Source: an uncultured Acidimicrobiales bacterium (lineage in GTDB: Bacteria > Actinomycetota > Acidimicrobiia > Acidimicrobiales > SHLQ01). From it: a stretch of DNA of 64,000 bases. How positions within the stretch are numbered: position 1 is the first letter of the stretch; every line of letters begins with the position of its first letter. The stretch spans positions 1-64,000 of the forward strand of contig CALLQB010000072.1 in assembly GCA_938015295.1 (NCBI GenBank), in the 5' to 3' direction. This document shows, piece after piece, positions 41,701-48,701 of this stretch. A program made the translations under genes and the position numbers. The notes beneath the pieces were generated by a model. The model saw only the letters and a program-made list of their open reading frames with translations, did no database searches and was not told where the DNA came from.

Positions 41701-42496
41701 GCATCTCGGTAGCCGACTTGAGGTAGTGATCGTCGCCATGAAACTTGAAGCGATCCTGGTCGGAGAGCAGCGAGCCGGTCTGCACACACAGCAGCGCATC
41801 GTGGGAGACAGCATCGCCGCGATGCACATAGTGACTGTCGTTGGTCGCGAGCAACGGTGCCCCGATCTTGCGCGCAATCTCGACCAGCTGCGGATTGGTG
41901 CGGATCTGTTCGGGGATGCCGTGATCTTGCAGCTCGATAAACAGGTTGTCCTTGCCGAAGATGTCTTGCAGGCGTGCAGCTTTTTCGAGAGCACCTTGTT
42001 CGTCGCCGTGCATCAGCGCCTGCAACACATGGCCGCCCAAACAACCGGTCGTAGCGATGAGCCCCTTCGAATGTTGCTCGAGAACCTCCCAGTCGCATCG
42101 GGGTTTGTAGTAGTACCCCTCCATAAACGCACGACTCGCGACTTGGATCAGGTTCTGATAGCCGGTGTTGTCCTCGGCAAGCAGGGTGAGGTGGTAGTAG
42201 AGCTTGTTGCCACCTTCGGTGTCGCCGCCAGAGTCATCGGACTTGCCGCGACGAGACGGCCGCTCGGAACGGTGCTCGTGGGCCATGTAGGCCTCGGTAC
42301 CAATGATTGGCTTGACGCCCTCTTTGTGACAGGCCTTGTAGAAATCAAGGACGCCGTACATGTTGCCGTGATCGGTGATGCCGAGCGCTGGTTGACCGTC
42401 GGCGGCGGCAGCCGCGACAAGGTCACCGATACGCGCAGCGCCGTCGAGCATCGAATACTCGGTATGAACATGAAGGTGGGTGAAAGAACTCGACAC
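38798..42496 (-). CDS. dnaE: DNA polymerase III subunit alpha
   Basis: The replicative polymerase. The 1232-residue protein begins with the PHP domain (HLHVHTEYSMLDGAARIGDLV, histidines intact, suggesting metal binding and possibly proofreading), then the polymerase core with PGRGSAAGCAVAYTLWITDLDPI, the catalytic PDIDMDF aspartates, GIHAAAVVV, ALYRPGPMAANM, FAGYSLAQADNLRKACGKK and the HhH region, and a C-terminal OB-fold (about 1030-1120: RVKAGGVITNLQKKWTRKGDLMAVFELEDLEASIEVMVFP read in parts). Length is typical of DnaE1. The GTG at 42496 has no Shine-Dalgarno; it may be leaderless. Confidence 0.96.
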   Translation of the reverse strand: MSSSFTHLHVHTEYSMLDGAARIGDLVAAAAADGQPALGITDHGNMYGVLDFYKACHKEGVKPIIGTEAYMAHEHRSERPSRRGKSDDSGGDTEGGNKLYYHLTLLAEDNTGYQNLIQVASRAFMEGYYYKPRCDWEVLEQHSKGLIATTGCLGGHVLQALMHGDEQGALEKAARLQDIFGKDNLFIELQDHGIPEQIRTNPQLVEIARKIGAPLLATNDSHYVHRGDAVSHDALLCVQTGSLLSDQDRFKFHGDDHYLKSATEMRHLFREVEVSCDNTLWIAERCDVEIEFGNPLLPNFPLPEGFDSDDDYLRHLTLEGAKERWGDILPESVSDRLTYELQTIRDMGFSSYFLITWDLIKHARDLGIRVGPGRGSAAGCAVAYTLWITDLDPIKYDLLFERFLNPSRISMPDIDMDFDSRYRDEMIRYCAERYGRDHVAQIVTFSQIKARAAVRDAARVLGYPYAVGDKVAKAMPPLIMGRDTPLAACFVEEKKYESGYKMAGELRDMYAADPDVKRVVDVAKGLEGMRRSDGIHAAAVVVTKNPLTDYLPIQRKPEAGTPIEEAPVVTQYEMNGVEELGLLKLDFLGLRNLDVISDALELIKAARGVEVDIDNVDLDDLETFNLLARGDSIGVFQLESTPMRALMRSLAPNSFQDVAALVALYRPGPMAANMHNDYADRKNGRQEVTYIHEDAAEILDDTYGLMIYQESVMRMAQKFAGYSLAQADNLRKACGKKIREMMVKERAGFVDGVEATGYGRELGDEMFDIIEQFADYAFNKSHSYGYGFIAYQIAYLKAHYPVEYLAALLTSVKGSLEKAAIYLNECRVMGIDVVVPDINSARMDFHPIPTLADVVPITAVPDLSTAGDAAGEPVEARDELDDTNTVVRAERAGVDEGLGTIVFGMSAVRNVGEGLVEKLLVERDENGPFVDFYDFCQRVDSEVLNKRAIESLIQAGAFDSMGYARQGLLTVSAEIIDYTLARRKEHDMGVMSLFGEAEGGPVFDERAQIPDMEFDKSIKLRREKEMLGLYISDHPLLGFEGVVRRKSDGSISETLELDDGTRVKAGGVITNLQKKWTRKGDLMAVFELEDLEASIEVMVFPRTMQEHGHKLVDDAIVIVGGRVNGNDDVPNLFAQSIDVLDTSELSESRPLRLRINPNGLESDTIDRLRDLLRAHQGESPVYLHLGNQVLQLPGDIAVDTQGGLVAELRVLLGPDAVIRERPAEEPPRAAYG

Positions 42497-42813
42497 GAGA
42501 AACCGTCGTTGGTTGGGGCACAGATGGTCTAGCGCGTTCTGCCGGGCTGCGTGAACGCGCCCGACAAACTGCGCCGCATCAGCAGTTTGCGGAACAGGCG
42601 GCAGGGCACGGCCGCTGACGAATTACAGCGGTGTAACTCTGCACGGCGAACCTATCGCGCCAAACCGCCTTCGGGCAATCGGTTTCGACACGATCCCCCC
42701 TACGACGTCTAGGTCTGGTAACAACGTTGGTGCTGGTTTTCCCCGACCTGCGACCTGTTCGTTTCTTCTTCGTTTCCTCGCCCCTACCCTCCCCTCTGGT
42801 CAGTGATTTTGTG
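42497..42813. other. Divergent intergenic region between dnaE and the beta-helix gene
   Basis: No gene is seen in these 317 bases. Structures: inverted repeat CAAACTGC-9-GCAGTTTG (42565-42589), and an AAACCG...CGGTTT stem (42662-42685) containing a CC-TTCG-GG inner hairpin in the plus-strand orientation. The stretch after about 42760 is C/T-rich. It must hold the promoters of both genes; no clear -10 could be fixed. Confidence 0.5.
42565..42589. repeat. Inverted repeat CAAACTGC / GCAGTTTG upstream of dnaE
   Basis: Perfect 8-bp arms with a 9-nt centre, about 70 nt upstream of the dnaE start. Spacing between arm centres is near 17 bp, so a dimeric regulator could bind both arms from one face. 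Function unknown. Confidence 0.4.
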
Positions 42814-44238
42814 ATGCCTTCGCGCACCCCTACCCGCCGTTACCTCCGTCTCTCGCTCACACTCGCCGTACTGTTGGTTCTGTGTGCATCGCTGCTTAGC
42901 GGGATACCAACAGCCAACGCTGGCGTGGGCGACGGCCGCTACGGCTGCAACCTCTCGCTGTCGAAAGGGCGAACAATCGTCGCCAAGAACGAACAGCAAC
43001 TGCACGACGCGATCAAAGACCGCAAAGGCGGCGACCGGATCCTCGTCGACACCGACGCCCACCTAGGCCCGCTTCCGATCCTCGAAGGCAAAGGCGGCTG
43101 GACCGGAGCCTGGATTACGATAGCCGCCGCAAATGGCCGCTCGCCGAAGATCGGCGCCACCGGCTGGGCCGGAATCGACATTCGCGAGCCGTTCATTCAA
43201 GTATGCGGATTCGAAGTCTATGGCACCGCAACCCGCGAGAACCGCGACGACACGACACGAGTCGGCATCTACGGCGGGGCAACCCACCACATTCGCGTCG
43301 CCGACAACTACGTACACAACTTCTCGCTCGGCGGCATCAACATCAACCAGTCGAACAACATCGAAATTGTCGGCAACATCGTGAAGTGGAACTCGTTCTG
43401 GGGCAAAGAGCAAGGTTCAGGCATCTCGGTCTTCCAACCCAATGACGCCATCGGGTCGTTCGGCCCAGCCGATGGCGCCTATCAGGTCCGCATCGAAGGC
43501 AACATCGTGCAAGGCAACGCGAACCGGGTTGTTAGCCAGCATCGACGCAACGACGCCGGCCACCTGGTCGCAACCGATGGCAACGGCATCATTCTCGATG
43601 ACTTCGAAAATAAGCAGGTCGCCCGCAATAAACAAAACCCCTACGACGGCTGGACCTTGGTCGCGAACAACGTCAGCTACCTCAACGGTGGCCGCGGCAT
43701 TCAAGCAGGTCCAAATGGTGGCCAGCACGTTCACATCATCAACAACACCGCCTACCACAACAATCAGTCGGTGCGCGACAACCTCATTCGCTACGACGAA
43801 TTCGGTCGGGCCGAGTTCGTCGTTGTCGGCACGCAGTACCAAACATCTTTTGACCTCAAGTTCATCAACAATGTGGCGGTCGTTGACCCCTCGTTGGACA
43901 ATGAAACCAACAACGTGATGGCGTTTTATCGAGGCAACATCGCCGACTGGTCGATCAACGCTCGCTTCAACAGCTTTAGCGGCAACGCCATCAAGGGGTT
44001 CTACAACTACCCCGGCTTGCCCGACTCCCAGGATGATCACGACCTCGGACGCAAATCGCAGCTCAACGCGAATCCGCCCTTCGTCAATCCGAGCAAGGGC
44101 GATTTCCGGCTGAAGAAGCGCTGGTTACGCGGGGCAAACACCGTGAACTCGACCATTGGTAAGGTTGACATCGACGGAACGGTTCGACCGACTGGACGAC
44201 GCCAAGAACGCGGTGCCTACGAATTTATCAAGCGTTAG
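42814..44238 (+). CDS. Secreted right-handed beta-helix (PbH1) protein
   Basis: A 474-residue exported protein. The N-terminus has TRRYLRLSLTLAVLLVLCASLL and a cleavage site ANA|GVG; the twin arginine makes Tat export possible but Sec is equally likely. The body has repeated beta-coil turns (IRVADNYVHNFSLGGININQSNNIEIVGNIVKW; VRIEGNIVQGNANRVV; LVANNVSYLNGGRGIQAG; VHIINNTAYHNNQSVRD) typical of parallel beta-helix polysaccharide lyases and related carbohydrate-active enzymes. The final GTVRPTGRRQERGAYEF is often seen at the end of such helices. No catalytic set can be named. The start was chosen at the ATG that begins the signal peptide. Confidence 0.83.
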   Translation: MPSRTPTRRYLRLSLTLAVLLVLCASLLSGIPTANAGVGDGRYGCNLSLSKGRTIVAKNEQQLHDAIKDRKGGDRILVDTDAHLGPLPILEGKGGWTGAWITIAAANGRSPKIGATGWAGIDIREPFIQVCGFEVYGTATRENRDDTTRVGIYGGATHHIRVADNYVHNFSLGGININQSNNIEIVGNIVKWNSFWGKEQGSGISVFQPNDAIGSFGPADGAYQVRIEGNIVQGNANRVVSQHRRNDAGHLVATDGNGIILDDFENKQVARNKQNPYDGWTLVANNVSYLNGGRGIQAGPNGGQHVHIINNTAYHNNQSVRDNLIRYDEFGRAEFVVVGTQYQTSFDLKFINNVAVVDPSLDNETNNVMAFYRGNIADWSINARFNSFSGNAIKGFYNYPGLPDSQDDHDLGRKSQLNANPPFVNPSKGDFRLKKRWLRGANTVNSTIGKVDIDGTVRPTGRRQERGAYEFIKR

Positions 44239-44277
44239 CGCGTCTGCCTTTGGCCATACCTAGTGGTTCTTGGCGGT

Positions 44278-44283
44278 TAGTAT
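44278..44283 (+). promoter_or_regulatory. Candidate -10 box (TAGTAT) of a leaderless bpa transcript
   Basis: TAGTAT ends 7 nt before the bpa ATG at 44291, so the mRNA would begin at the start codon. It matches TAnnnT and no ribosome binding site is present. Confidence 0.5.
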
Positions 44284-44290
44284 GGTGGCC

Positions 44291-44842
44291 ATGTCAGATA
44301 CTGCTGAACCAACTCCGCCTGCCGCCGAACGGCCCGAGGTCATCGAGCCCGCGCAGCCGTCAACCGAGGTCGAACAAAGTGACGAAAGCATCGCAAGCCC
44401 TGCCAAGGTAATGCGTCTCGGCACGATGATGAAACAGCTGCTCGAGGAAGTACGTGCCGCTGACCTCGACGAAGCGAGTCGCGATCGCATGCGTGATATC
44501 TACGAAACCTCGGTGGGCGAGCTCGGCTCATCACTTTCGCCCGATCTCCGTGAAGAACTGGGTCGCCTTGCCCTCCCGTTCACCGACGACGAGATTCCGA
44601 CCTCAGCCGAGCTCCAGATCGCTCAAGCCCAACTTGTCGGCTGGCTCGAGGGGCTCATCCAGGGAATCCAAGCCACGCTCTTTGCCCAACAAATGATGGC
44701 GCAACAACAGTTCGCCCAGATGCGAGGCCAGCTTCAGCCCGGACAAGCTGTTCCGGGTGGACCATCCCCAGCGGGCGGTATGCCGCAACCAGGCGGCCCT
44801 CAGGCAGCGACACCCGACGATCGCCCAGGCACCTACCTCTAG
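44291..44842 (+). CDS. bpa: Bacterial proteasome activator Bpa (PafE)
   Basis: Bpa forms ATP-independent dodecameric rings that open the 20S proteasome for unfolded proteins. The 183-residue protein matches the mycobacterial sequence closely by eye: PAKVMRLGTMMKQLLEEVRAADLDEASRDRMRDI, SLSPDLREELGRLALPF, and AELQIAQAQLVGWLEGLIQGIQATLFAQQMMAQQQFAQM, the four-helix core, after a disordered acidic/proline N-terminus. A Gly/Pro-rich tail ends in PGTYL, equivalent to the GQYL docking tail. This implies a 20S proteasome elsewhere in the genome. It is convergent, by 6 nt, with the phosphatase-like gene. Confidence 0.92.
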   Translation: MSDTAEPTPPAAERPEVIEPAQPSTEVEQSDESIASPAKVMRLGTMMKQLLEEVRAADLDEASRDRMRDIYETSVGELGSSLSPDLREELGRLALPFTDDEIPTSAELQIAQAQLVGWLEGLIQGIQATLFAQQMMAQQQFAQMRGQLQPGQAVPGGPSPAGGMPQPGGPQAATPDDRPGTYL

Positions 44843-44848
44843 CGGCTT

Positions 44849-45940
44849 CTATCGCCAGCCGGCCAAGAGCGGAACATACATCTCGGCTGAGGTAAACGAG
44901 CCGTGGCGGCCAATCAGTTCGATTGGCACGTTGTCTTTCGGATCAACAAAAACATGGTTGTGCTTGGCAACAACGGCGACATCACCAAGTCGGGCCAATG
45001 CTGCAGGGCTTACCTCAGGTCCAAACCAGCCCTCGGCGACAACTTCGTCGATCGTGTGCACCCAGGCCTCATCACCGTGTGCCTCGAGCGCTAGGCGGGC
45101 GATCTCATCGGTGTCGCCTTCGCGGACGTGCAACCAGCGAAACCTCGCCTCGCCAGACTGCCGGAGAATTCGACCCGTTATCTGGCGGTCGAGCACTGTG
45201 CTTTGGCCTTGGCAATCAACTTGGCCATGATCGGCGGTTACCAGCAACACTGCGCCTCGTGGCAAAACGTCGATGAGGTCGGCCACCAGCCGGTCGACAA
45301 GTTGCAGCTCTGCGTCATAGTGCGCACCGAAGCCGAACTCGTGGGCAATCCGATCGAGGCCGTCGTAGTAGGCGTACACAAACGGTTCGCCGGCACGAAG
45401 CTCCCGTTCGGCTTCGACCGCAATTCCAGAGATCGTGCGGTAGCCGACGTATCGCCCGGTGCGAAGATGGGCGCCGGTAAAACCTGTGCGAACGAACTCG
45501 CCTTTGCTAATTACCGGCGGGCCCTGGTTGTCGAACACCGGGTACGGCTGAAACTCGGTCGGGTCAATCGAACGACGGGCATCGCCTCCGCCGGTAGTCC
45601 AGCGCAGGGTATTGAGAATTTCGCCCTCGACCGCTATTCGGTAGCCGACGACTCCGTGGTCGCCCGGGGTCCGACCAGTGCTAATCGAGGTAAGCGCCGT
45701 TGCTGTGGTGGAAGGACTCACCGTGGTGATCGCCCCACCTTCCATGCTGCCAAGCGTCGGCGCACGGCGGTGCCGCTCGGCCAACTGCTCCCAGCCGAGG
45801 GCGTCGACGACCAGCAAAACTACCTGCCCAGCGTCGCGGGCAATGTCTGGCATCCAGTCCGGCCAGTCACGTTGCCCAAGCAGCGCTGGAGTGATGTTTG
45901 CGATACAGGCACCGTCGTAGCTCGGTAGAACTCGTTCCAC
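44849..45940 (-). CDS. Alkaline phosphatase superfamily protein (type I phosphodiesterase/pyrophosphatase-like)
   Basis: A 363-residue metalloenzyme: VVLLVVDALGWEQLAERH with the first metal aspartate, the nucleophile in TTVSPSTTATALTSISTGRTPGDHGVVGYR (a threonine), AYYDGLDRIAHEFG with a D/H pair, VLLVTADHGQVD (DHG ligand) and ELIGRHGSFTSAEMYVPLL near the C-terminus. The order D, T, D/H, DH, H is that of nucleotide pyrophosphatase/phosphodiesterases. No signal peptide is seen, so it is probably cytosolic. Substrate unknown. The GTG at 45940 and another at 45958 are both possible starts. Confidence 0.82.
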   Translation of the reverse strand: MERVLPSYDGACIANITPALLGQRDWPDWMPDIARDAGQVVLLVVDALGWEQLAERHRRAPTLGSMEGGAITTVSPSTTATALTSISTGRTPGDHGVVGYRIAVEGEILNTLRWTTGGGDARRSIDPTEFQPYPVFDNQGPPVISKGEFVRTGFTGAHLRTGRYVGYRTISGIAVEAERELRAGEPFVYAYYDGLDRIAHEFGFGAHYDAELQLVDRLVADLIDVLPRGAVLLVTADHGQVDCQGQSTVLDRQITGRILRQSGEARFRWLHVREGDTDEIARLALEAHGDEAWVHTIDEVVAEGWFGPEVSPAALARLGDVAVVAKHNHVFVDPKDNVPIELIGRHGSFTSAEMYVPLLAGWR

Positions 45941-46003
45941 CCCACTACAATCGCACACGGTCCGCTTTGCACTGGGGTCGACCGGTTCCCGGGAGGGTTG
46001 TTC

Positions 46004-46450
46004 GTGAAAGTTTCAACACGCGGCGATTACGCCAGCCGGGCTCTGCTTTCGCTCGCGCTGCACGATGAAGGCTCCCCTACCTCGGTCCGTGACGTGGCCA
46101 CCAGAACGGGATTACCGCAGCCCTATCTCGAGCAGATCCTGCTTGCCCTTAAAGGCGCAGGACTGGTGCGCTCGAAACGAGGGGTTGGTGGCGGCTATGT
46201 GCTTGCACGCGATCCTGCCGAAATTACCCTCACCGAAATCGTGCGTGCTGTCGATGGTCCGATCGTGGCCGGTGACTTCAGCGAGCCACACACCGACGGC
46301 GCCTGCGATCACGAAGGCCAGTGTGTGCTCCTTTCGATCTGGTCCGATGCCGGAGCAAAGATGCGTGACTACCTCGACAGCTACACGCTGGCCGACATTG
46401 CCTCGATGGCTGCCGGCGATGCCACCTGGCCTAGCACTGTCGAGAACTAG
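46004..46450 (+). CDS. Rrf2-family transcriptional regulator
   Basis: A 148-residue winged-helix regulator: VKVSTRGDYASRALLSLALH, then SVRDVATRTGLPQPYLEQILLALKGAGLVRSKRGVGGGYVLARDPAEITLTEIVRAVDGPI read in parts, the canonical Rrf2 DNA-binding domain. Relatives (IscR, NsrR, RsrR) hold an Fe-S cluster with three cysteines; here only two are present (ACDHEGQC, spaced C-x5-C) and the third is missing. GGGAGG 8 nt before the GTG at 46004 sets the start. It stands divergent from the phosphatase-like gene and convergent with rluD, so its targets are not evident. Confidence 0.88.
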   Translation: MKVSTRGDYASRALLSLALHDEGSPTSVRDVATRTGLPQPYLEQILLALKGAGLVRSKRGVGGGYVLARDPAEITLTEIVRAVDGPIVAGDFSEPHTDGACDHEGQCVLLSIWSDAGAKMRDYLDSYTLADIASMAAGDATWPSTVEN

Positions 46451-46466
46451 CACTGTCGAGTCTGCG

Positions 46467-47432
46467 CTACTGAAAGCTGGCCAAAACCGACTGTAGATCG
46501 TCGGGCAAATCGGCGGTGGCCGAGACTTCCTCGCCGGTTACCGGGTGGGCAAACTGCAGCTTCCAGGCATGAAGAAACGGACGGTCGAGCCCTTCGAGTG
46601 CCGACCCATTGCCGTATTGCTGATCGCCAAGAACCGGGTGACCAATCGAGCGCAGATGCACACGGATCTGGTGTGTGCGGCCAGTGTCGAGGTCGCAGAT
46701 CACGTCGGTGGCGGCCACGGGAAGATCGAACCGTTGTTTCATCGTGTATTTTGTGCGGGCCTCACGTCCTGACGGCAGCACGGTCATCCGACTCGGATCC
46801 CGGTTCGATCGGCCGATAGGCGCATCGATCAGACCGGTCTCGGCCTCAACGTGGCCAGCCACGAGAGCCCGGTAACGTCGTGCTGCAAGGTGATGTTTCA
46901 TCTGGTCGACGAGCCCGAGATAGGCCGGCTCGGTGCGTGCGACCACCAACAGTCCGCTCGTGCCCTTATCGAGGCGGTGCACGATACCGGGACGTTCGAC
47001 TTGCCCAACACCGGCGATCTCGGGAAACTCGGCCAACAGTCCGTGGACCAGTGTCCGCTCGGTGTTGCCCGAACCAGGGTGCACGACAACACCTGCCGCC
47101 TTGTTAATCACCGCAAGATGTTCATCGTGGTAGACAACCTCGACTGGTATCGACGAGTCGGCAACCGGTCGAGAATCGACGATCTCCGACACCGGGAACG
47201 TCACCGAATCTCCGGCGGCGACCTTTGTTGAACGGACGGTAACTCGCTCGCCGTTGCGGAGGATCTCGCCGGCCTCGATACGCGCGGCGACCCAAGAGCG
47301 GCTTTCTGCGGTAATTGTCGAAACCACACGGTCGATGCGCTCGCCGTCGAGGGCCTCGGGCACTATCTCGGTTTCACGCACCGTATTTCGCGCCCGTACC
47401 TTCTTGGAGAGCCGCGCGTTGTTGAAAAACAT
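46467..47432 (-). CDS. rluD: RluA-family 23S rRNA pseudouridine synthase
   Basis: An enzyme that isomerises uridines in large-subunit rRNA. The 321-residue protein has an S4 RNA-binding domain at the N-terminus (ERIDRVVSTITAESRSWVAARIEAGEILRNGE), the linker with VVYHDEHLAVINKAAGVVVHPGSG, the catalytic loop PGIVHRLDKGTSGLLVVA with the active aspartate, and DLDTGRTHQIRVHLRSIGHPVLGDQQYG. S4 plus this core is the RluD architecture; lspA followed by rluD is a common gene order. The N-terminal 16 residues are poorly conserved and the start could be later. Confidence 0.9.
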   Translation of the reverse strand: MFFNNARLSKKVRARNTVRETEIVPEALDGERIDRVVSTITAESRSWVAARIEAGEILRNGERVTVRSTKVAAGDSVTFPVSEIVDSRPVADSSIPVEVVYHDEHLAVINKAAGVVVHPGSGNTERTLVHGLLAEFPEIAGVGQVERPGIVHRLDKGTSGLLVVARTEPAYLGLVDQMKHHLAARRYRALVAGHVEAETGLIDAPIGRSNRDPSRMTVLPSGREARTKYTMKQRFDLPVAATDVICDLDTGRTHQIRVHLRSIGHPVLGDQQYGNGSALEGLDRPFLHAWKLQFAHPVTGEEVSATADLPDDLQSVLASFQ

Positions 47433-47456
47433 GTGCTGGTCGTGCCATGGGTGTCC

Positions 47457-48071
47457 TCATAGGTCGGGGTTTCGGACCAGAGCCACCATCATGGCTGCGA
47501 CGCCGGCAACAATCGCCATATCGGCGACATTAAAGATCGGCCACCAACCGAGATCGATGAAATCGATGACGTAGCCGCCCAGTATTCCACCATCGCCACG
47601 GCGAAACGCGCGGTCGGCAACATTGCCGATCGCTCCACCGGCGATGAGGCCGAGCACTACGCGCAAAAGCAGCGATTCGTGTTTGCGGGCGTAGAACACA
47701 AGCCACACCGAAACCACCAACGCTGCAAGTCCGAAGAGTGGGCCAAAGCCGCCGCCGGTGCTGAACGCTGCGCCGTCGTTGAAGTGCAGATTGAACCGCA
47801 AGCTGCCGAGCAGATCGATCGTGCGACCAGCGGACAGCTCGCCGAGGGCCCACCGCTTTGTCAGCTGATCGACCACCAGGACAAAGATCGCGACGCCGAG
47901 TGTGGGAGTAATCGCCCGAAGTGGAGCTTGGGCCGCCTCAGGCTGTGTCGGGCTGCCTTGCTCAGCGGCGTCCAAGTCCCATTGCTTTGTATTCGACGCG
48001 TTCAAGCGCCCAGGGGATGGCTCTGAGGCGTTCTTTGGGGATTGGTTCGCCGGAGTGGATGCAGATTCCAT
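47457..48071 (-). CDS. lspA: Lipoprotein signal peptidase II
   Basis: LspA removes signal peptides from lipoproteins such as that at 11.7 kb. The membrane core has four helices with FNLHFNDGAAFSTGGG, LRVVLGLIAGGAIGNVADRAFRRG and GGYVIDFIDLGWWPIFNVADMAIVAGV; the two catalytic aspartates are in NVADR and NVADM. The core is about 155 residues; the start is uncertain. The ATG at 48071 gives 204 residues with a polar N-terminal extension but overlaps the upstream DksA-like gene by 110 nt, which is excessive; a TTG near 47972 would give a conventional length. rluD follows 24 nt downstream. Confidence 0.87.
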   Translation of the reverse strand: MESASTPANQSPKNASEPSPGRLNASNTKQWDLDAAEQGSPTQPEAAQAPLRAITPTLGVAIFVLVVDQLTKRWALGELSAGRTIDLLGSLRFNLHFNDGAAFSTGGGFGPLFGLAALVVSVWLVFYARKHESLLLRVVLGLIAGGAIGNVADRAFRRGDGGILGGYVIDFIDLGWWPIFNVADMAIVAGVAAMMVALVRNPDL

Positions 48072-48591
48072 ACGTTCCGTCTTTAATACGTTGAAGAGCT
48101 TGGTCGATCTGATCGACCGAGTGGCGGGCCTGCGCACTAAGAGCCAGGTCGCGTTCACGCTCCACCGCAAGGGTATCGCCCTCGCCTGACTCCTCGTCGA
48201 ACTGGACGTCGCCGGGCTCGCGATCTTCCATCAAGGAGTCGGCTTCGGCTTTCAGCACCTCGGCCGAGTGCACATAGCGGGCCCGTTCGGTGTGAAGAAG
48301 AGCTTCCATCTCGTCGAGAAATTTTTTGTCAAACTTTGACTTCGCCGGCTTTTTCTTGGCTGGTGAGGGGGTAGTCACGCTCTTTTTTGTTGCTCTCTTT
48401 GGTGAAGCCTTCGCAGGCGCTTTCTTGGCGGCGGCCTTTTTTGCCGTCGATGTCTTCTTCGCAGCAGCTGACGCGGTTCGCTTCTTTGCGGTCGGATTCG
48501 CTGCAGATTTCTTCGCTGTTTTCTTCGCAGCAGACGAAGCCTTCGTGGCTTTCTTGCTGGTACTACTGCTCGTCGACTTCTTCGAAGCCAT
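47962..48591 (-). CDS. DksA/TraR-like protein with histone-like tail and a degenerate zinc finger
   Basis: A 209-residue protein in two parts. Residues 1-88 are Lys/Ala/Ser/Thr-rich repeats (TKKATKASSAAKKTAKKSAANPTAKKR and so on) like the tails of histone H1 and mycobacterial HupB, suggesting DNA or RNA binding. Residues 89-209 read as DksA/TraR: a coiled coil (FLDEMEALLHTERARYVHSAEVLKAEADSLM), DEESGEGDTLAVERERDLALSAQARHSVDQIDQALQRIKDGTYGICIHSGEPIPKERLRAIPWAL read in parts. Of the four zinc cysteines only C177 remains; the others are S180, R198 and Y201. It may act on RNA polymerase through the secondary channel, but that is untested. Confidence 0.85.
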   Translation of the reverse strand: MASKKSTSSSTSKKATKASSAAKKTAKKSAANPTAKKRTASAAAKKTSTAKKAAAKKAPAKASPKRATKKSVTTPSPAKKKPAKSKFDKKFLDEMEALLHTERARYVHSAEVLKAEADSLMEDREPGDVQFDEESGEGDTLAVERERDLALSAQARHSVDQIDQALQRIKDGTYGICIHSGEPIPKERLRAIPWALERVEYKAMGLGRR

Positions 48592-48701
48592 CTTTGCGTC
48601 CTCTCAAGTCACGCCAGCTTCCACAAAGAAGCGCTGGTGCCGAACCCGCCGGAGTATACGGCCCATTTGGACCAATACACGCGATACCGGCAAATTTTGT
48701 T

